The notes under the pieces are model-generated. The model saw only the letters and a list, made by a program, of their open reading frames with translations. It made no database searches and had not been told where the DNA came from. This document shows positions 35,954-46,450 of a stretch of DNA of 64,000 bases, in pieces (position 1 is the stretch's first letter; each line of letters begins with the position of its first letter). The translations under genes were made by a program, and so were the position numbers. The DNA comes from Cryptomeria japonica (lineage: Eukaryota > Streptophyta > Pinopsida > Cupressales > Cupressaceae): positions 613,277,977 to 613,341,976 of the forward strand of contig NC_081408.1 of assembly GCF_030272615.1 (NCBI RefSeq), in the 5' to 3' direction.

Positions 35954-36274
35954 TTAAAGAGAGAGAGGATCTACCCAGGCAACCCATCCAAGTTGGTTAT
36001 CATTCCATTTAAGGATCTTGTCTCCTAACATGAAAATGGCCAGTGGATCAGTTAACTGTTCAACAGTTGGTATTGAAAGAAGGTATAATACCATACTATG
36101 TATGGAAGTAACAACAGTGGAAGAAGTAGAAGGGGAGTTTGTTGATTGCTTGGCCATTTTACATTCATACTGATGAATTATCTTTCTCAGGTTGTCCTTT
36201 ATCTTGTTTCTCTCTTGCAACAACTTTGCAATGGCATTGTTAATATCCTCTGTTTCTTTAATTCCTCTATGCAT
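35954..36274 (-). CDS. Unrecognised 106-codon reading frame upstream of the RPA-like gene
   Basis: Open frame on the minus strand, MHRGIKETEDINNAIAKLLQ to GWVAWVDPLSL, with a helical Lys/Glu-rich N-terminal third and a Ser/Thr stretch. I recognise no family. It lies inside the Helitron block, downstream (on the minus strand) of the right inverted-repeat arm. It could be an extra Helitron gene, a captured fragment, or chance. Its right-hand neighbour (36348-36545) is a low-complexity shadow. Confidence 0.3.
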   Translation of the reverse strand: MHRGIKETEDINNAIAKLLQERNKIKDNLRKIIHQYECKMAKQSTNSPSTSSTVVTSIHSMVLYLLSIPTVEQLTDPLAIFMLGDKILKWNDNQLGWVAWVDPLSL

Positions 36275-37364
36275 TGTAGAAATTTGATTGTGTTAATGTG
36301 GCTCTTTTCTGTTGGAACCACAAAATCAAAATTGATCACTTGAAAAGTCAATACAAGAGAAAAACAGAGCCTATGTCAAAGAAAATCAAATTTTTTTTAG
36401 GAAATTCAAAAAAATAAATTATTGACTTGTTACAAAAAACATTAACTGAAAACGTAAAAAATTGAAAAGTTGTAGGATATAAAGAATTCAGGTGAAAATA
36501 AGAACTGAAACGAGAAGAGAAGAAAAGTATAGTAATGAATTTCATTTAACAAATTATACATTTACTTTACATTCTAGGAAAAATCAAATTGTACACGAGT
36601 AGCTTCCAACTGATAGAATGGAAGCACAGTGGACTGTGTATTACTCTGCCAAGACATACAAATATATTCACCGGTACACATCACCAGCACTATGAGGGGA
36701 AACAACCAATCATTGGAAAATAAGGTGGCCGGCAAGTCTTATACTTTTGCAGGTAAAGGCCCCCTCAGCACATGTTTATAGCCTTAACTTATATGGCCAT
36801 AACATAATTGTAGAGGGTCATTTGAGGATCAACATCGATAACAAAGTTACACACATTAAAGTATTGTAACAATCTTAATAGAGGGTTGCTCATATTGTTT
36901 TCTACAAATTTGTTTGTACTTAGTATTGGAATGCGATTTTTTTGTATGCTTGTGTTGTACTCGATGGCTATTACAACAGTATAAAAGACTAATTGATTAT
37001 CAGTATATTATTCGCCTACAATTGTTATTGGCCATGAACTTTGTATGACCCTCTACAACTATGTTTCTACTGATCTATAAAGGCTATAAAATTTCAAAAA
37101 GGATTCTAATTACAAAATTTCTCTGCTAAGTATAGACATTAAGCATAAATTTACTCATAGTTCTAATTCATAACAAATTTATAGATCCTATGAAATTCCC
37201 TACCAAAAAGTTGTTTACCTTCGAAGCATTCAAAATAAGCATACATTGTAGAGGATAAAAAATAACAGAAAAGCCTAGGACAAATTCACAATGCTGCAGA
37301 TGAATAGCATTTCTATTTAAAATTGTTTATAATTAGTTGAAAAATTTTATTTGACTAACTAAGT
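36275..37364. other. Spacer inside the Helitron block
   Basis: No gene. At 36733-36790 it contains a segment (AGTCTTATACTT ... GGCCCCCTCAGCAC ... AGCCTTAAC) that resembles 40955-41006 (AGTCTTACACTT ... AACCCCCACTAAAA ... AGCTTAAC). Confidence 0.5.
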
Positions 37365-38460
37365 TTATCTTCATACAAGTACAATTTCATAATACAATTT
37401 ATTTCTCACAGGTTTAAGATGATATACATCAAATAGATATACATCAAAAGGTTGTATAATATGCTACTGTTACTAGCATGGAGGATGGAGGGTGGATCAC
37501 AAAAGTTTTCAGGGCCCAACAAATACTATTGACTAGGATTAATACACTCTACAATACAAACCATTTATAATAAGTACTCTTTATAGCACTTTTATTTTGT
37601 ACAACATTGGTTGGGATTAATACAAAGCATATGTAAAAAATACTCTTCATGACACTTTCTTTCTGTACATCATGCTACATTCAGCAACATGGGGGATGGT
37701 GGGTGATTAACTTCTTATTTTGGGAACAACTATAAAAATTGGTTGGGTTTTGTACAGTGCCAATACTATATATTATATATCAATAAAAATATTCAATTTG
37801 ACTCTAATTACATTCTCTCATTATGATGCATTAATATTTCCAGGTTGCCACTGCTTTTACATTTTACGGTTCGGTGGTGATTAACATCCAACACTCTAAT
37901 GTCATTAGTCTGAAGGTATGTGTCCTCTATAAATATGTTTCTAATTACAAATTCAATGGAAAAATAACAAATAAGCCAAACACAACGTGAGAACCATACA
38001 CATCAATGGCATTACAGTGTTGGACATCAAGCCAAATAGAACCCTAAAACCTAAAACCATTTGCAACCCTCTTACGGTTTGTTGTTTTTGCCATTGAATT
38101 TTGTTTGCAGGTTACAAGTAATTTTCATCTCAAAAGAAAACATATACTCATCGTCTAACCGTAATTTCTTTTCGTTGTTGTCATCTCTGATACTCTGCAA
38201 GGTATGGTTTCTTGATAATTTGGAAAGTAAACTACTTTTTGTTTTAATGGGTTTAGTTTTGACATACTTTAGGTTTATTGATTTCCTGTCATTGGATACT
38301 CTTTGCAGTTGGTGAGTGCTTATACTTTGCAAGGTTTTTGTGTATTGGTAGGATTTTCTATGATTTGCCACTTTGTTGCCATGCAACCTTTTACTCTGCA
38401 AGGTAAATGCCTTTGTGTTTTATTAGTGTTTATTTTTTTATTTCCTCCAAAGTGAGGTTC
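37365..38460 (-). repeat. Right arm of the long inverted repeat (units A and B reversed)
   Basis: The reverse complement of the 13141-13850 arrangement. Reading + from 37365 there is CTTCATACAAGTACAATTTC, TTTCTCACAGGTTTAAGATG and TATATATCAATAAAA, then CATTATGATGCATTAAT, TTGCCACTGCTTTTACATTT and GCCACTTTGTTG. It ends with TTTACTCTGCAAGGTAAATG, TTTATTAGTGTTT and CCTCCAAAGTGAGGTTC. The order of units is preserved, so this is one inverted copy rather than scattered words. Confidence 0.8.
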
Positions 38461-40730
38461 TTTTTTTTAAATTGCTTTTTCGTTTAGTCCATTCTCTCAA
38501 CGGTTAAACTTGTACTTTCATCTCCTTGGAATTTGCCTAACTTTATTATTCGTCATGAACCTTGTATCCGAAATGAGAATATGAGGTTCATGATCAACAA
38601 GAAAGTTAAGTAGTTAAGTATAATATATAAATTTTTATATGGGGTCATAGTTACTGCTACAGGTTGTGTGTGGGTTGACATCCAACATTGTAATGTTGTT
38701 AATCTGCATGGTTCTGCCCTCCTATACGACCATTATAACACTATAAAATTAATCACCCTATCACTGTTTTTGTTTTGCAGGGTATATTTGTTAGAGTGTC
38801 ATTAGATTTTTTTTTCATGTTATGCATCTTTTTGTTGCTTATAGATTTTAAGGTGTTTTTTTGTGGGTGTTCCCTAATGTTGTTAATTTGCAGGGTTATT
38901 GTTGTGGTTTGTCACTTTCTGGACGTGAAGCCTTTTACTCTGCAAGGTAAATACCCTTGTGTCTATAAAGGCTATAAAATTTCAGAAAGGATTCATTCAA
39001 AATAAGAATTTCTTGGAGAGGATAATAGATAACAAAAAAACATAGCACAAGGTCAGAATCCTGCAAATGGATAGCACTACAATGCTGGAAATAAACCCAA
39101 ACTGGACCCTAAAAATTATAAGCTCTACCAACCTGCTAAGAAAATCCAATGACATGAAAACAACAAATTTAAAATATCTTAAACATATCGGTAAATTATA
39201 TATTATCTGTGTAACATGGCTAATGACCATGAACCACATATGCTTCTCTATAAATTTGTTTATAATTAGTTGACAAATTTTGTTTATAATGTCCCTCATT
39301 TAAATTTCCAAGTTGCCAGTGCTTTTACATTTTAGGGTTCGGTCGTGGTTGACATCCAACAGTCTAATGTCATTAATCTGAAGGGATGTGCCCTCTATAA
39401 CTATGTTTGTAATCACAAATTCAATACCAACCATACATGATAGTTCGTAAATGCCTCTGCTAAAGAATATCAATCATTCTTGGAAAATACATCAAATGCT
39501 AAGTTCAAATAAATTCCACATATTCTGCACAATATAAACCCTATAAAAATATCAGAAAGGATTCTAAAAGCATAAATTAGAAATAAGAAATTTGCTTACC
39601 TCTGAAGCTTTGAAAAAACCCTTACCTTGCAGAGTATAACGGGTAACAGATAAGCCTAGCACAACATCCGAATCGTGTAAATCAATAGCATTACACTATT
39701 GGAGGTCAACCCAAATAGAACCCTAAAACCTAAAACCACTTGCAACTTGCAAACAAAAGGCAATCACAACAAAACATTAAACCCAAATCACCTAAAAACA
39801 AAGGCGAATTCTAAAATAAGAACCTAAAAAGCGAACACTAATAAAACACAAAGGTGTTTACCTTGTAGAGTAAAATGCTTCACGACCAGAAAATGACAAA
39901 TCGCAACAATAATCCTCAAAATTAACGGCATTAGGGAACACCCATAAAAAAACACCTTCAAATCTATAAGCACCAAAAAGCTGCATAACATGAAAACAAA
40001 ATCTAATGACACTATAACAAATACGTAAAAACCCTGCAAATTAAGGGTATCCAGTGACAGGAAAATAATAAACCTAAAATATGTCAAAAGTAAAACCATT
40101 AAAACAGAAAACATACCTTGCAAAGTAACAGAGTTGACGACAATGAGAAGCAAGAAAATGAAAAACCGAACACTAATTAAACACAAAGGTATTTACCTTG
40201 TAGACTAAAAGGCTTCACGACCAGAAAGTGACAAATCACAGCAATAACCCTGCAAATTAGCGACATTAGGAAACACCCACAAAAAAATACCTTAAAATCT
40301 ATAAGCACCAAAAAGCTACATAACATGAAAACAAAATCTAATGACACTATAACAAATACACAATAACCCTACAAATTAAGGGTATCCGATGACAAGAAAA
40401 AAAACCTTAAATATGTCAAAACTAGAACCATTAAAATAGGAAACATACCTTGCAGAGCAACATAGTTGACGACAGTTTGTTTTCAAGATGCCAAGCACTC
40501 CTAACCTGCAAAGAAAATGGAATGATAGAAAAAAAACCGAGTCGGACACATTCTGTAAAAAATAAACAATAATCAAACCGAAAAAAATGCAGACAATTTA
40601 ACTTACAACAAAACCTTAAGAAGTCGACGGCAAAATCCAAGGAGATCACAAAGATGCAAACAATTTACCTTACAACAAAACTTGTAGAGCAAAATAATTC
40701 ACACAATAATGACAGTGAAATACCTATTAG
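38461..40730. repeat. Mosaic of further Helitron-flank repeats in both orientations
   Basis: Contains pieces of unit B and its relatives. A plus-orientation copy is at 38775-38965, with reverse-orientation copies at 39850-40025 and 40188-40365. The last two form a tandem duplication of about 340 bp. Three direct copies of a GACATCCAACA-TAATGT-TTAATCTG segment occur at about 37880, 38680 and 39350. The word ACCTTGCAGAGTA (or its complement) recurs throughout. Confidence 0.75.
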
Positions 40731-40990
40731 GGTTAGGCAGTGGCTATAGCTTTGTCTAACTGACGGCAATGACTTCGAGATGCGTGCCCACCGATTGAGG
40801 GCAAACCAAGAAACGGATCGACAGTTGGGGATTCGTGCTGACTGACAGTCGCAAGAGGCAGTACGGACGTCGTGTGCGGACCCACGAAGCTCACTGCCAG
40901 CACGTCACAACCGGCCGAGGGGAAAAATCCGACCACCAGGAAAAAACGGTTGGAGAGTCTTACACTTCGATGGGCAAAAACCCCCACTAA
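40731..40990 (-). other. GC- and CpG-rich island with an open minus-strand frame
   Basis: About 260 bp with many CG dinucleotides in a region that otherwise has few. An 84-codon frame is open on the minus strand (40987-40733) with no family resemblance. It is bounded on the left by TATTAGGGTTAGG, a plant telo-box-like word. It may be a captured promoter or first-exon fragment at the edge of the Helitron block. Confidence 0.4.
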
Positions 40991-42185
40991 AAGCCTATCA
41001 GCTTAACAAATGTTAATGGTTTTATGATATTGACGTGTTATGTGTTATTGCTAGTAAGTAATGACATTAAAATACCCTAGGGAATGAATGAATAGATGAA
41101 TGGATGAATGATTATAGGTACTCATTGAGATGATAATTGTTATAGTGCTATTTTTGCTTGCATTGTATGAGGTTATGGTTATCTTCATGATGTTTTATGT
41201 ACTCATGTTACGATAATGTATGATTTGGAGTAATGATAGTGTACTATGTTATATTAGTAGATGCTTTAAAAAAATATATCTCTATTTGTTAGTTAATTTA
41301 GTTATTTTCTCTAGGGTATTTTGGTGGGCATTACAGTTGGCCATACCAAATACAACTCTCTCACATGTTTCTCATCTATTTGGATATATGACAAATTTGG
41401 CAGGGCCGCTACATTTGTATATGCTTAGTGATAGGTCCACGTTGCATGGTATGCAAGTCAGGATTTTCAAGTGTTTGTTTTAAGGTAGAGGAGAAACATG
41501 AATTTTAAAATAGAGTTATTTTGTAATTGCTCGGGAGACATTAGGCATTTGATGTTTTGGGTGGAGAGAATTTAAGACAAAATTTGGATTGATAAAGTTT
41601 AGATTGTATCTTATTTGCAAGGAGTTGTATTATATGATTTTAAGTCAGATTTTAATGCATTTCAATTGTTATGTAATTTAGGAATTAATATTTAAAGTAA
41701 TTATGATTTATTTTTAATTGAGTATGGGATTTTATTCTAAATATTTATGGGTGATCATGTTGTTATGCATATTTAAAGGGTTAGTGAAAATATAGTTTAG
41801 ATTACCAATGTCTAGTCTTTTACAATGCTTTGTAAATAGCATATTTTTTTACCTTCACTTGATAATAACAAGATATTAAATCTAATTTTGTAAAATATTT
41901 AGCATATAGATTTTCTTACCATAATACAATCAAGTGGCAAGGTTAAATTGTGTCCTCAAAATCACGAGTGCACAAAACCATTGACCTCAAAATTTTCTTT
42001 TTGGGATTGAGTTTTCCCAATATTAAATTTTTTTTCCATGTACAACCCACACATGAAATTTCTAACCAATGTTACAAATTTACAAGTGGACACAAATAAA
42101 TTTTAAATGTGGCTAAACACATCTCTTAGGATGCACTACAAAAAATATTTATTTTACATAATTAAAATAATGTTGTCTTGTACGA
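40991..42185. other. AT-rich spacer with a short tetranucleotide repeat
   Basis: No gene. GAATGAATAGATGAATGGAT-type repeats lie at 41084-41112. Confidence 0.6.
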
Positions 42186-42360
42186 GGCTGATATTGGCAT
42201 AGTGTGATGGTTAGGTTGTGGTTGTGTTGTTTTTGCCATCAAGTTTCAAATCCCATTGGGGTGTTATTTTTGAGTGTTTATGTCGAGGATGAGGTTCTCC
42301 ATTTGTGAGCTCATTGGTTCATAACTCTAGATCAAAAGTGTTTACCCCTATTAAAAAAAA
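42186..42360 (+). mobile_element. Candidate tRNA-derived SINE
   Basis: Shows an A-box-like TGGCATAGTGTGATGGTTAG and, about 33 bases on, a B-box-like AGTTTCAAATCCC. A tRNA-unrelated body and an A-rich end (CCCTATTAAAAAAAA at 42346-42360) follow. Spacing and order match an RNA polymerase III internal promoter in a SINE. No clear target-site duplication. Both boxes deviate from consensus, so it is old. Confidence 0.5.
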
Positions 42361-43849
42361 TGTTTTATGCAAGATGTATTACACGCTTTTGCTAAAATTT
42401 ATACTTATGAAATTAAGTTATATTTTTACAATATTTCATATAATTTTGTGTTAAATTGTTATTCTTAAAAATTTCTTTCAATTATTTTTTGAATTTATTT
42501 TCTATTTCAATTTAATTTTTATTTTAAATAGTATATTGTTTATCCTTCTTCCATCTGACTTAATGTATTGATTTTTGTTGATTAATAAAACTATAATATT
42601 TTTTTTCTACCATTTTAAATAGATATTTCTCTTCTTTATCTATATTAGAGTTATGCTACTTTGTTGCTTAATTATGAATAACTTCTAGTTTATATAATTT
42701 TTTTTTTAATCTTACAATCTCTTTCTACTAACCTAAATTACTTCTTCCCTAAATTTTCTTTTGAAGATGAAATTTTCAACATGTTCCTTTTCCAGTACTG
42801 TTGTTATATTTTCCTCCTTTACTTGGCATTAATTTTGTATTACTCTTTGTAAACATTGTTTTCTCTTGTTTAATATATTCCATTTTATTTTATTATTTTT
42901 TTGTATTTCTAGAAACCATCTAATTCATGTATTCTTTTGAATTTTTTATTGAGTTTGAATATTTAAATTTATTCAATAAATACTCTTTTTATATCAAATT
43001 ATTAAATTTATAGTATACTTTACAATCAAAATGCTAAAACTCACAATCTATATGTTAATCCATTTAAAATTCCCTACTTATAAAATTAAACATTTTGGAA
43101 GAGGTTACTCTAGTCTAAGGTTTTTAAAATTTTTTGGTAATATGAAACTTATCTATCAAATATAGACATGTACACATACATACATAGATACATACATATA
43201 ATGTCATGGTGTCTTCTAGTACTTAAAAAATAGACTTAGACAAATGCATGCAAATTGACATATAATCTAATTTACACTATAACTTAGAACAAAGCTAATT
43301 TTGTATTTAAGTAGAAGCATTATCCTAATTTTTCAAGGATATTTTCCTAGTATTTCTCATTAGCAAATGTATAATTATGATGGAAAATATGATTTCATAA
43401 TTACCATGGATCACAATTGATTCACTATACATTCATATGTCTCATCCAAAGTTTATATGTTGAAAATAAATAAATAAACCATCTTGTAGATAGAAATAAA
43501 TATTATTCTTTATTTACTCCATATCAAATTTATCATCTTGTAACTTCCAAAAATCCATTCATGGGCTTCTAAAGTTAAGCTAGCTTCTACTTCACTATAA
43601 TATTGCATCCTTCAATAACAAATTGGAGCTTCCACTAATGGAAATGAATTAGTTGGAAATAAATCGTTTCATTTGATATATCTAAGAGGGGAAGTTCAAC
43701 TCTTTTTTCCATGTCAAGTGGCAGTTTCAAGCTTGGATGACTCTCCAAGTCTTTTCTTCTAGCATTTTGGGACATCCTAGGTGATGAGATTATGGAGGTG
43801 GTTTGGTAGTCACAAAAATTGATCTATATTAAAAGCTATTAATATAATC
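42361..43849. other. AT-rich spacer, no gene
   Basis: Very AT-rich, with T-rich runs around 42400-42960. No reading frame of interest. Confidence 0.6.
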
Positions 43850-44960
43850 TTCATCACTTCAATTTCTATGAAGAAGGATGCCATCAAAATTGAGAAATTT
43901 ATACCAATTGCATTATGCAATACCATCTCTAAAATCATTTCAAACATGATTACAAGTAGATTGAAACATATTATCCCTATTATTATATTTGAAGAATATG
44001 GAAGTTTAGTTAAAGGAAGACAAATTGTAGATGGTATCAAAATTGTGCACGAATCCAATCATTCTCTATGGCAAGTAAAATAAAGGGTGTGCTTTTGAAT
44101 TTGAATATTTTAAAGGCATGTGATAGAGTCAACTAGAACTTCTTGGATAACATTTTGAAAAAGCTTGAGTTTGGTGAGGAATGGAGGAGTTAGGTAAATA
44201 AGTATCACTCTTTTGCTAGTTTTTCTCTCGTGGTTAATGGAACAATTGAATGTTTCATTTAGTCCTCACATGTGCTTAGGTTAATCCATCGCTACCTTAA
44301 CTTTTCATCAGAATGGCAAAATCCTTGTGAAGTTATATTGGAGCCCTAAAAGACAAAGGGGAATTGTGAGGTTTGAGAATCTCTTCTAATGGTAAAGACC
44401 CCACCATTAACAATTCATTAATGATACCATACTTTTATTTGTACCCTCCATTGAGGTGTGCAGAGTAATTCATGATTTTCTTTGTGATTATAAACAAGTT
44501 TCTAGATAGAAAATCAATAGAGAAAAGTCGAAGGCCTTCTATCTTAATATCAAAGATTGAGAACAAGCTTTCCTTTGTACATAGACTTCTTTCCTTCAAA
44601 AGAGGGCCCCTTTGGATGCTTATCTCAAATTTCCTCTTTTTTGAGGTAGGAATAAGAAATAAATATGGCCTCTTGTGCTTGATAGACCAATTCAAATTGG
44701 TGGGAAGAAAAGGGAAGTGGCTCTCTTTTGAAGAAAAGTTGGTTCTGGTTTTTTAAGTGATCTCTATTTATAGATTCTACCTCAAAATAGCTCTAAACTA
44801 CAATCTTTGGAATCATGAGTATGATGTAAAACTTTATATGGAGATCATCTCACTCTTTGTTACCATTCTATTAATGACATCGACATTTGGTATAAAGTCC
44901 AAATTAAAGGTTATGAAGTGTTTCTTTCAAGTTACTCGTAAAAATCCTTTAAGTGCCTAG
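43850..44960 (+). pseudogene. Old LINE: reverse transcriptase remnant
   Basis: Plus-strand RT fragment: KFIPIALCNTISKIISNMIT, RLKHIIPIIIFEEYGSLVKG and RQIVDGIKIVHES. These correspond to the RPISLCNTIYKIISK..ANRLK..L..II...QTGFV.GRQI.D block of plant LINE RT. Next comes ILKACDRVN (usually KAYDRV) in a shifted frame. Many stops and frameshifts follow to about 44960; the catalytic FADD box is not recognisable. Heavily decayed. Confidence 0.75.
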
Positions 44961-45023
44961 AAGTGCACAGTGACCCTAAGATTGTGAAAAATATATGGGA
45001 TATGATTTTGCAATGTAATTGTC

Positions 45024-45435
45024 TAGAAAATTTAGTTGGAAAGAAACAATAGAATGTTAAAATTTAGGAGAAATCACAAGAAATAATTTGGCAAGAGATT
45101 AAAAAAATACACATTCAAAGTGTGACATGTCATTCCTTGGAAAAATCAAATGAGAATTCATTTTCTTGTGTGTGTGTGTGTGCGCACGCGCGTGTGTGTG
45201 TGTGTGTGCGCGCGTGTGGGTGTGTGTGTGCATGTGTGTGTGTGTCTAGAAAATTTAGTTGGAAAGAAACAATAGAATGTTAAAATTTAGGAGAAATCAC
45301 AGAAATAATTTGGCAAGAGAGAAAAAATACACATTCAAAGTGTGACATGTCATTCCTTGGAAAAATCAAATGAGAATTCATTTCCTTGTGTGTACATTTG
45401 CGTGTGCGTGTGTGTGCGCGCACGCGCGCGTGTGT
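45024..45435. repeat. Tandem duplication with (GT)n/(GC)n tracts
   Basis: Unit 1 (45024-45244) and unit 2 (45245-45435) both run from TAGAAAATTTAGTTGGAAAG through ACACATTCAAAGTGTGACAT and AATGAGAATTCATTT into a TGTGTG/GCGCGC tract. The duplicated breakpoint lies in the (GT)n. Confidence 0.92.
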
Positions 45436-46019
45436 TCCAAATTTTCAAATACTATTTTATTTTAATAGTGTTTTTGCCATTTTTATTTTAATTCTTTGAT
45501 CTAATTTTAGTATTATTTGAATTTATTATGTTAATTCTTTTATATGTCTCCTCATTTACATTGCATCTTGTTTATTTTTCTTTTCCTTTTAACTTTATTT
45601 GTAGCATATCTTTATGCTTCTCTACTCACTTCTTTGCTTTATAATATATACATAAGTTTTTATTTCATTTTGTTATTGTTTTGTATTATTCCTTAGATTT
45701 TGTAATAATTGCTTGAAATTTTTTATTTTTCTTAGTTGATGTATCATGCTCTTTTATTTCTCTTATACATAAGACCTTAAATAATTTCCCCCTCCCCCTC
45801 TTATTCTATTTTTAATTTTCTTTTTATATATTTCCTAGTCCTCTTCACTTGGAGCCATGTGGCATCCTCTCCCCTTTCCCTCCCTATCTCTAACGCTATT
45901 TTTAGACTAGTTTAGTCTGCAACTTATCATCTTATGTTTCTCTTAGCTCTCTTCTATAGTGATGATGGATCACAAAGAATGATTTGAAACATTGATACAA
46001 AAAGTTCTCTCACAGTCTA

Positions 46020-46450
46020 ATCCAAGAAGAACAACCTTTTGAAATTTATGGATTATGGAAATCTGATATCATTAAGAGGTTGGTTTAAATTAAATTTTGA
46101 TGAAGTGTCAAAATGACTTGAGATTGTCTTGGGCTAGAGCTTTCATATGATAATCAAGTGGAGAAATATTCACACGCTGTACTCTCTTCATAGGTTTTAA
46201 CTCCAATAGTATTAGAGAGATGGAAGGTCTTCCATTGGGAATCAAATTGGGAGTTTGTTTAGGCATCCAAAATCTAATCATCAAAGGGGACACCAAGATG
46301 ATGATTAATCATATCCACCAAGGTGGTAAAGTTATCCATTGGCATATTGGCACTCATATTGAGGAGCTCAAATAGATGATCAAATTGTTTAAAAAGTTTG
46401 TATATCACATGTTAAAAGGGAAGGAAACAAGGTGACCAACCTAAGTTTGC
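46020..46450 (+). pseudogene. Old LINE: RNase H domain remnant
   Basis: Pieces of a LINE-type RNase H: GWFKLNFDEVSK near 46078 (usually KVNFDGA), SNSIREMEGLPLGIKLGV near 46204 with LIIKGDTKMMINHIHQGG downstream, and VKREGNKVTN near 46413. It continues the LINE at 43850, with stops and frameshifts. A long non-coding 3' stretch follows to an A-rich end at about 48195-48216 (AACTTTATTAAAAAAATAAA). Confidence 0.7.

Noticed and set aside
38072-39299. Several 60-109 codon frames around the Helitron-flank repeats
   Set aside because: They fall in non-coding repeat units, differ between copies of the same unit, and show no domain.
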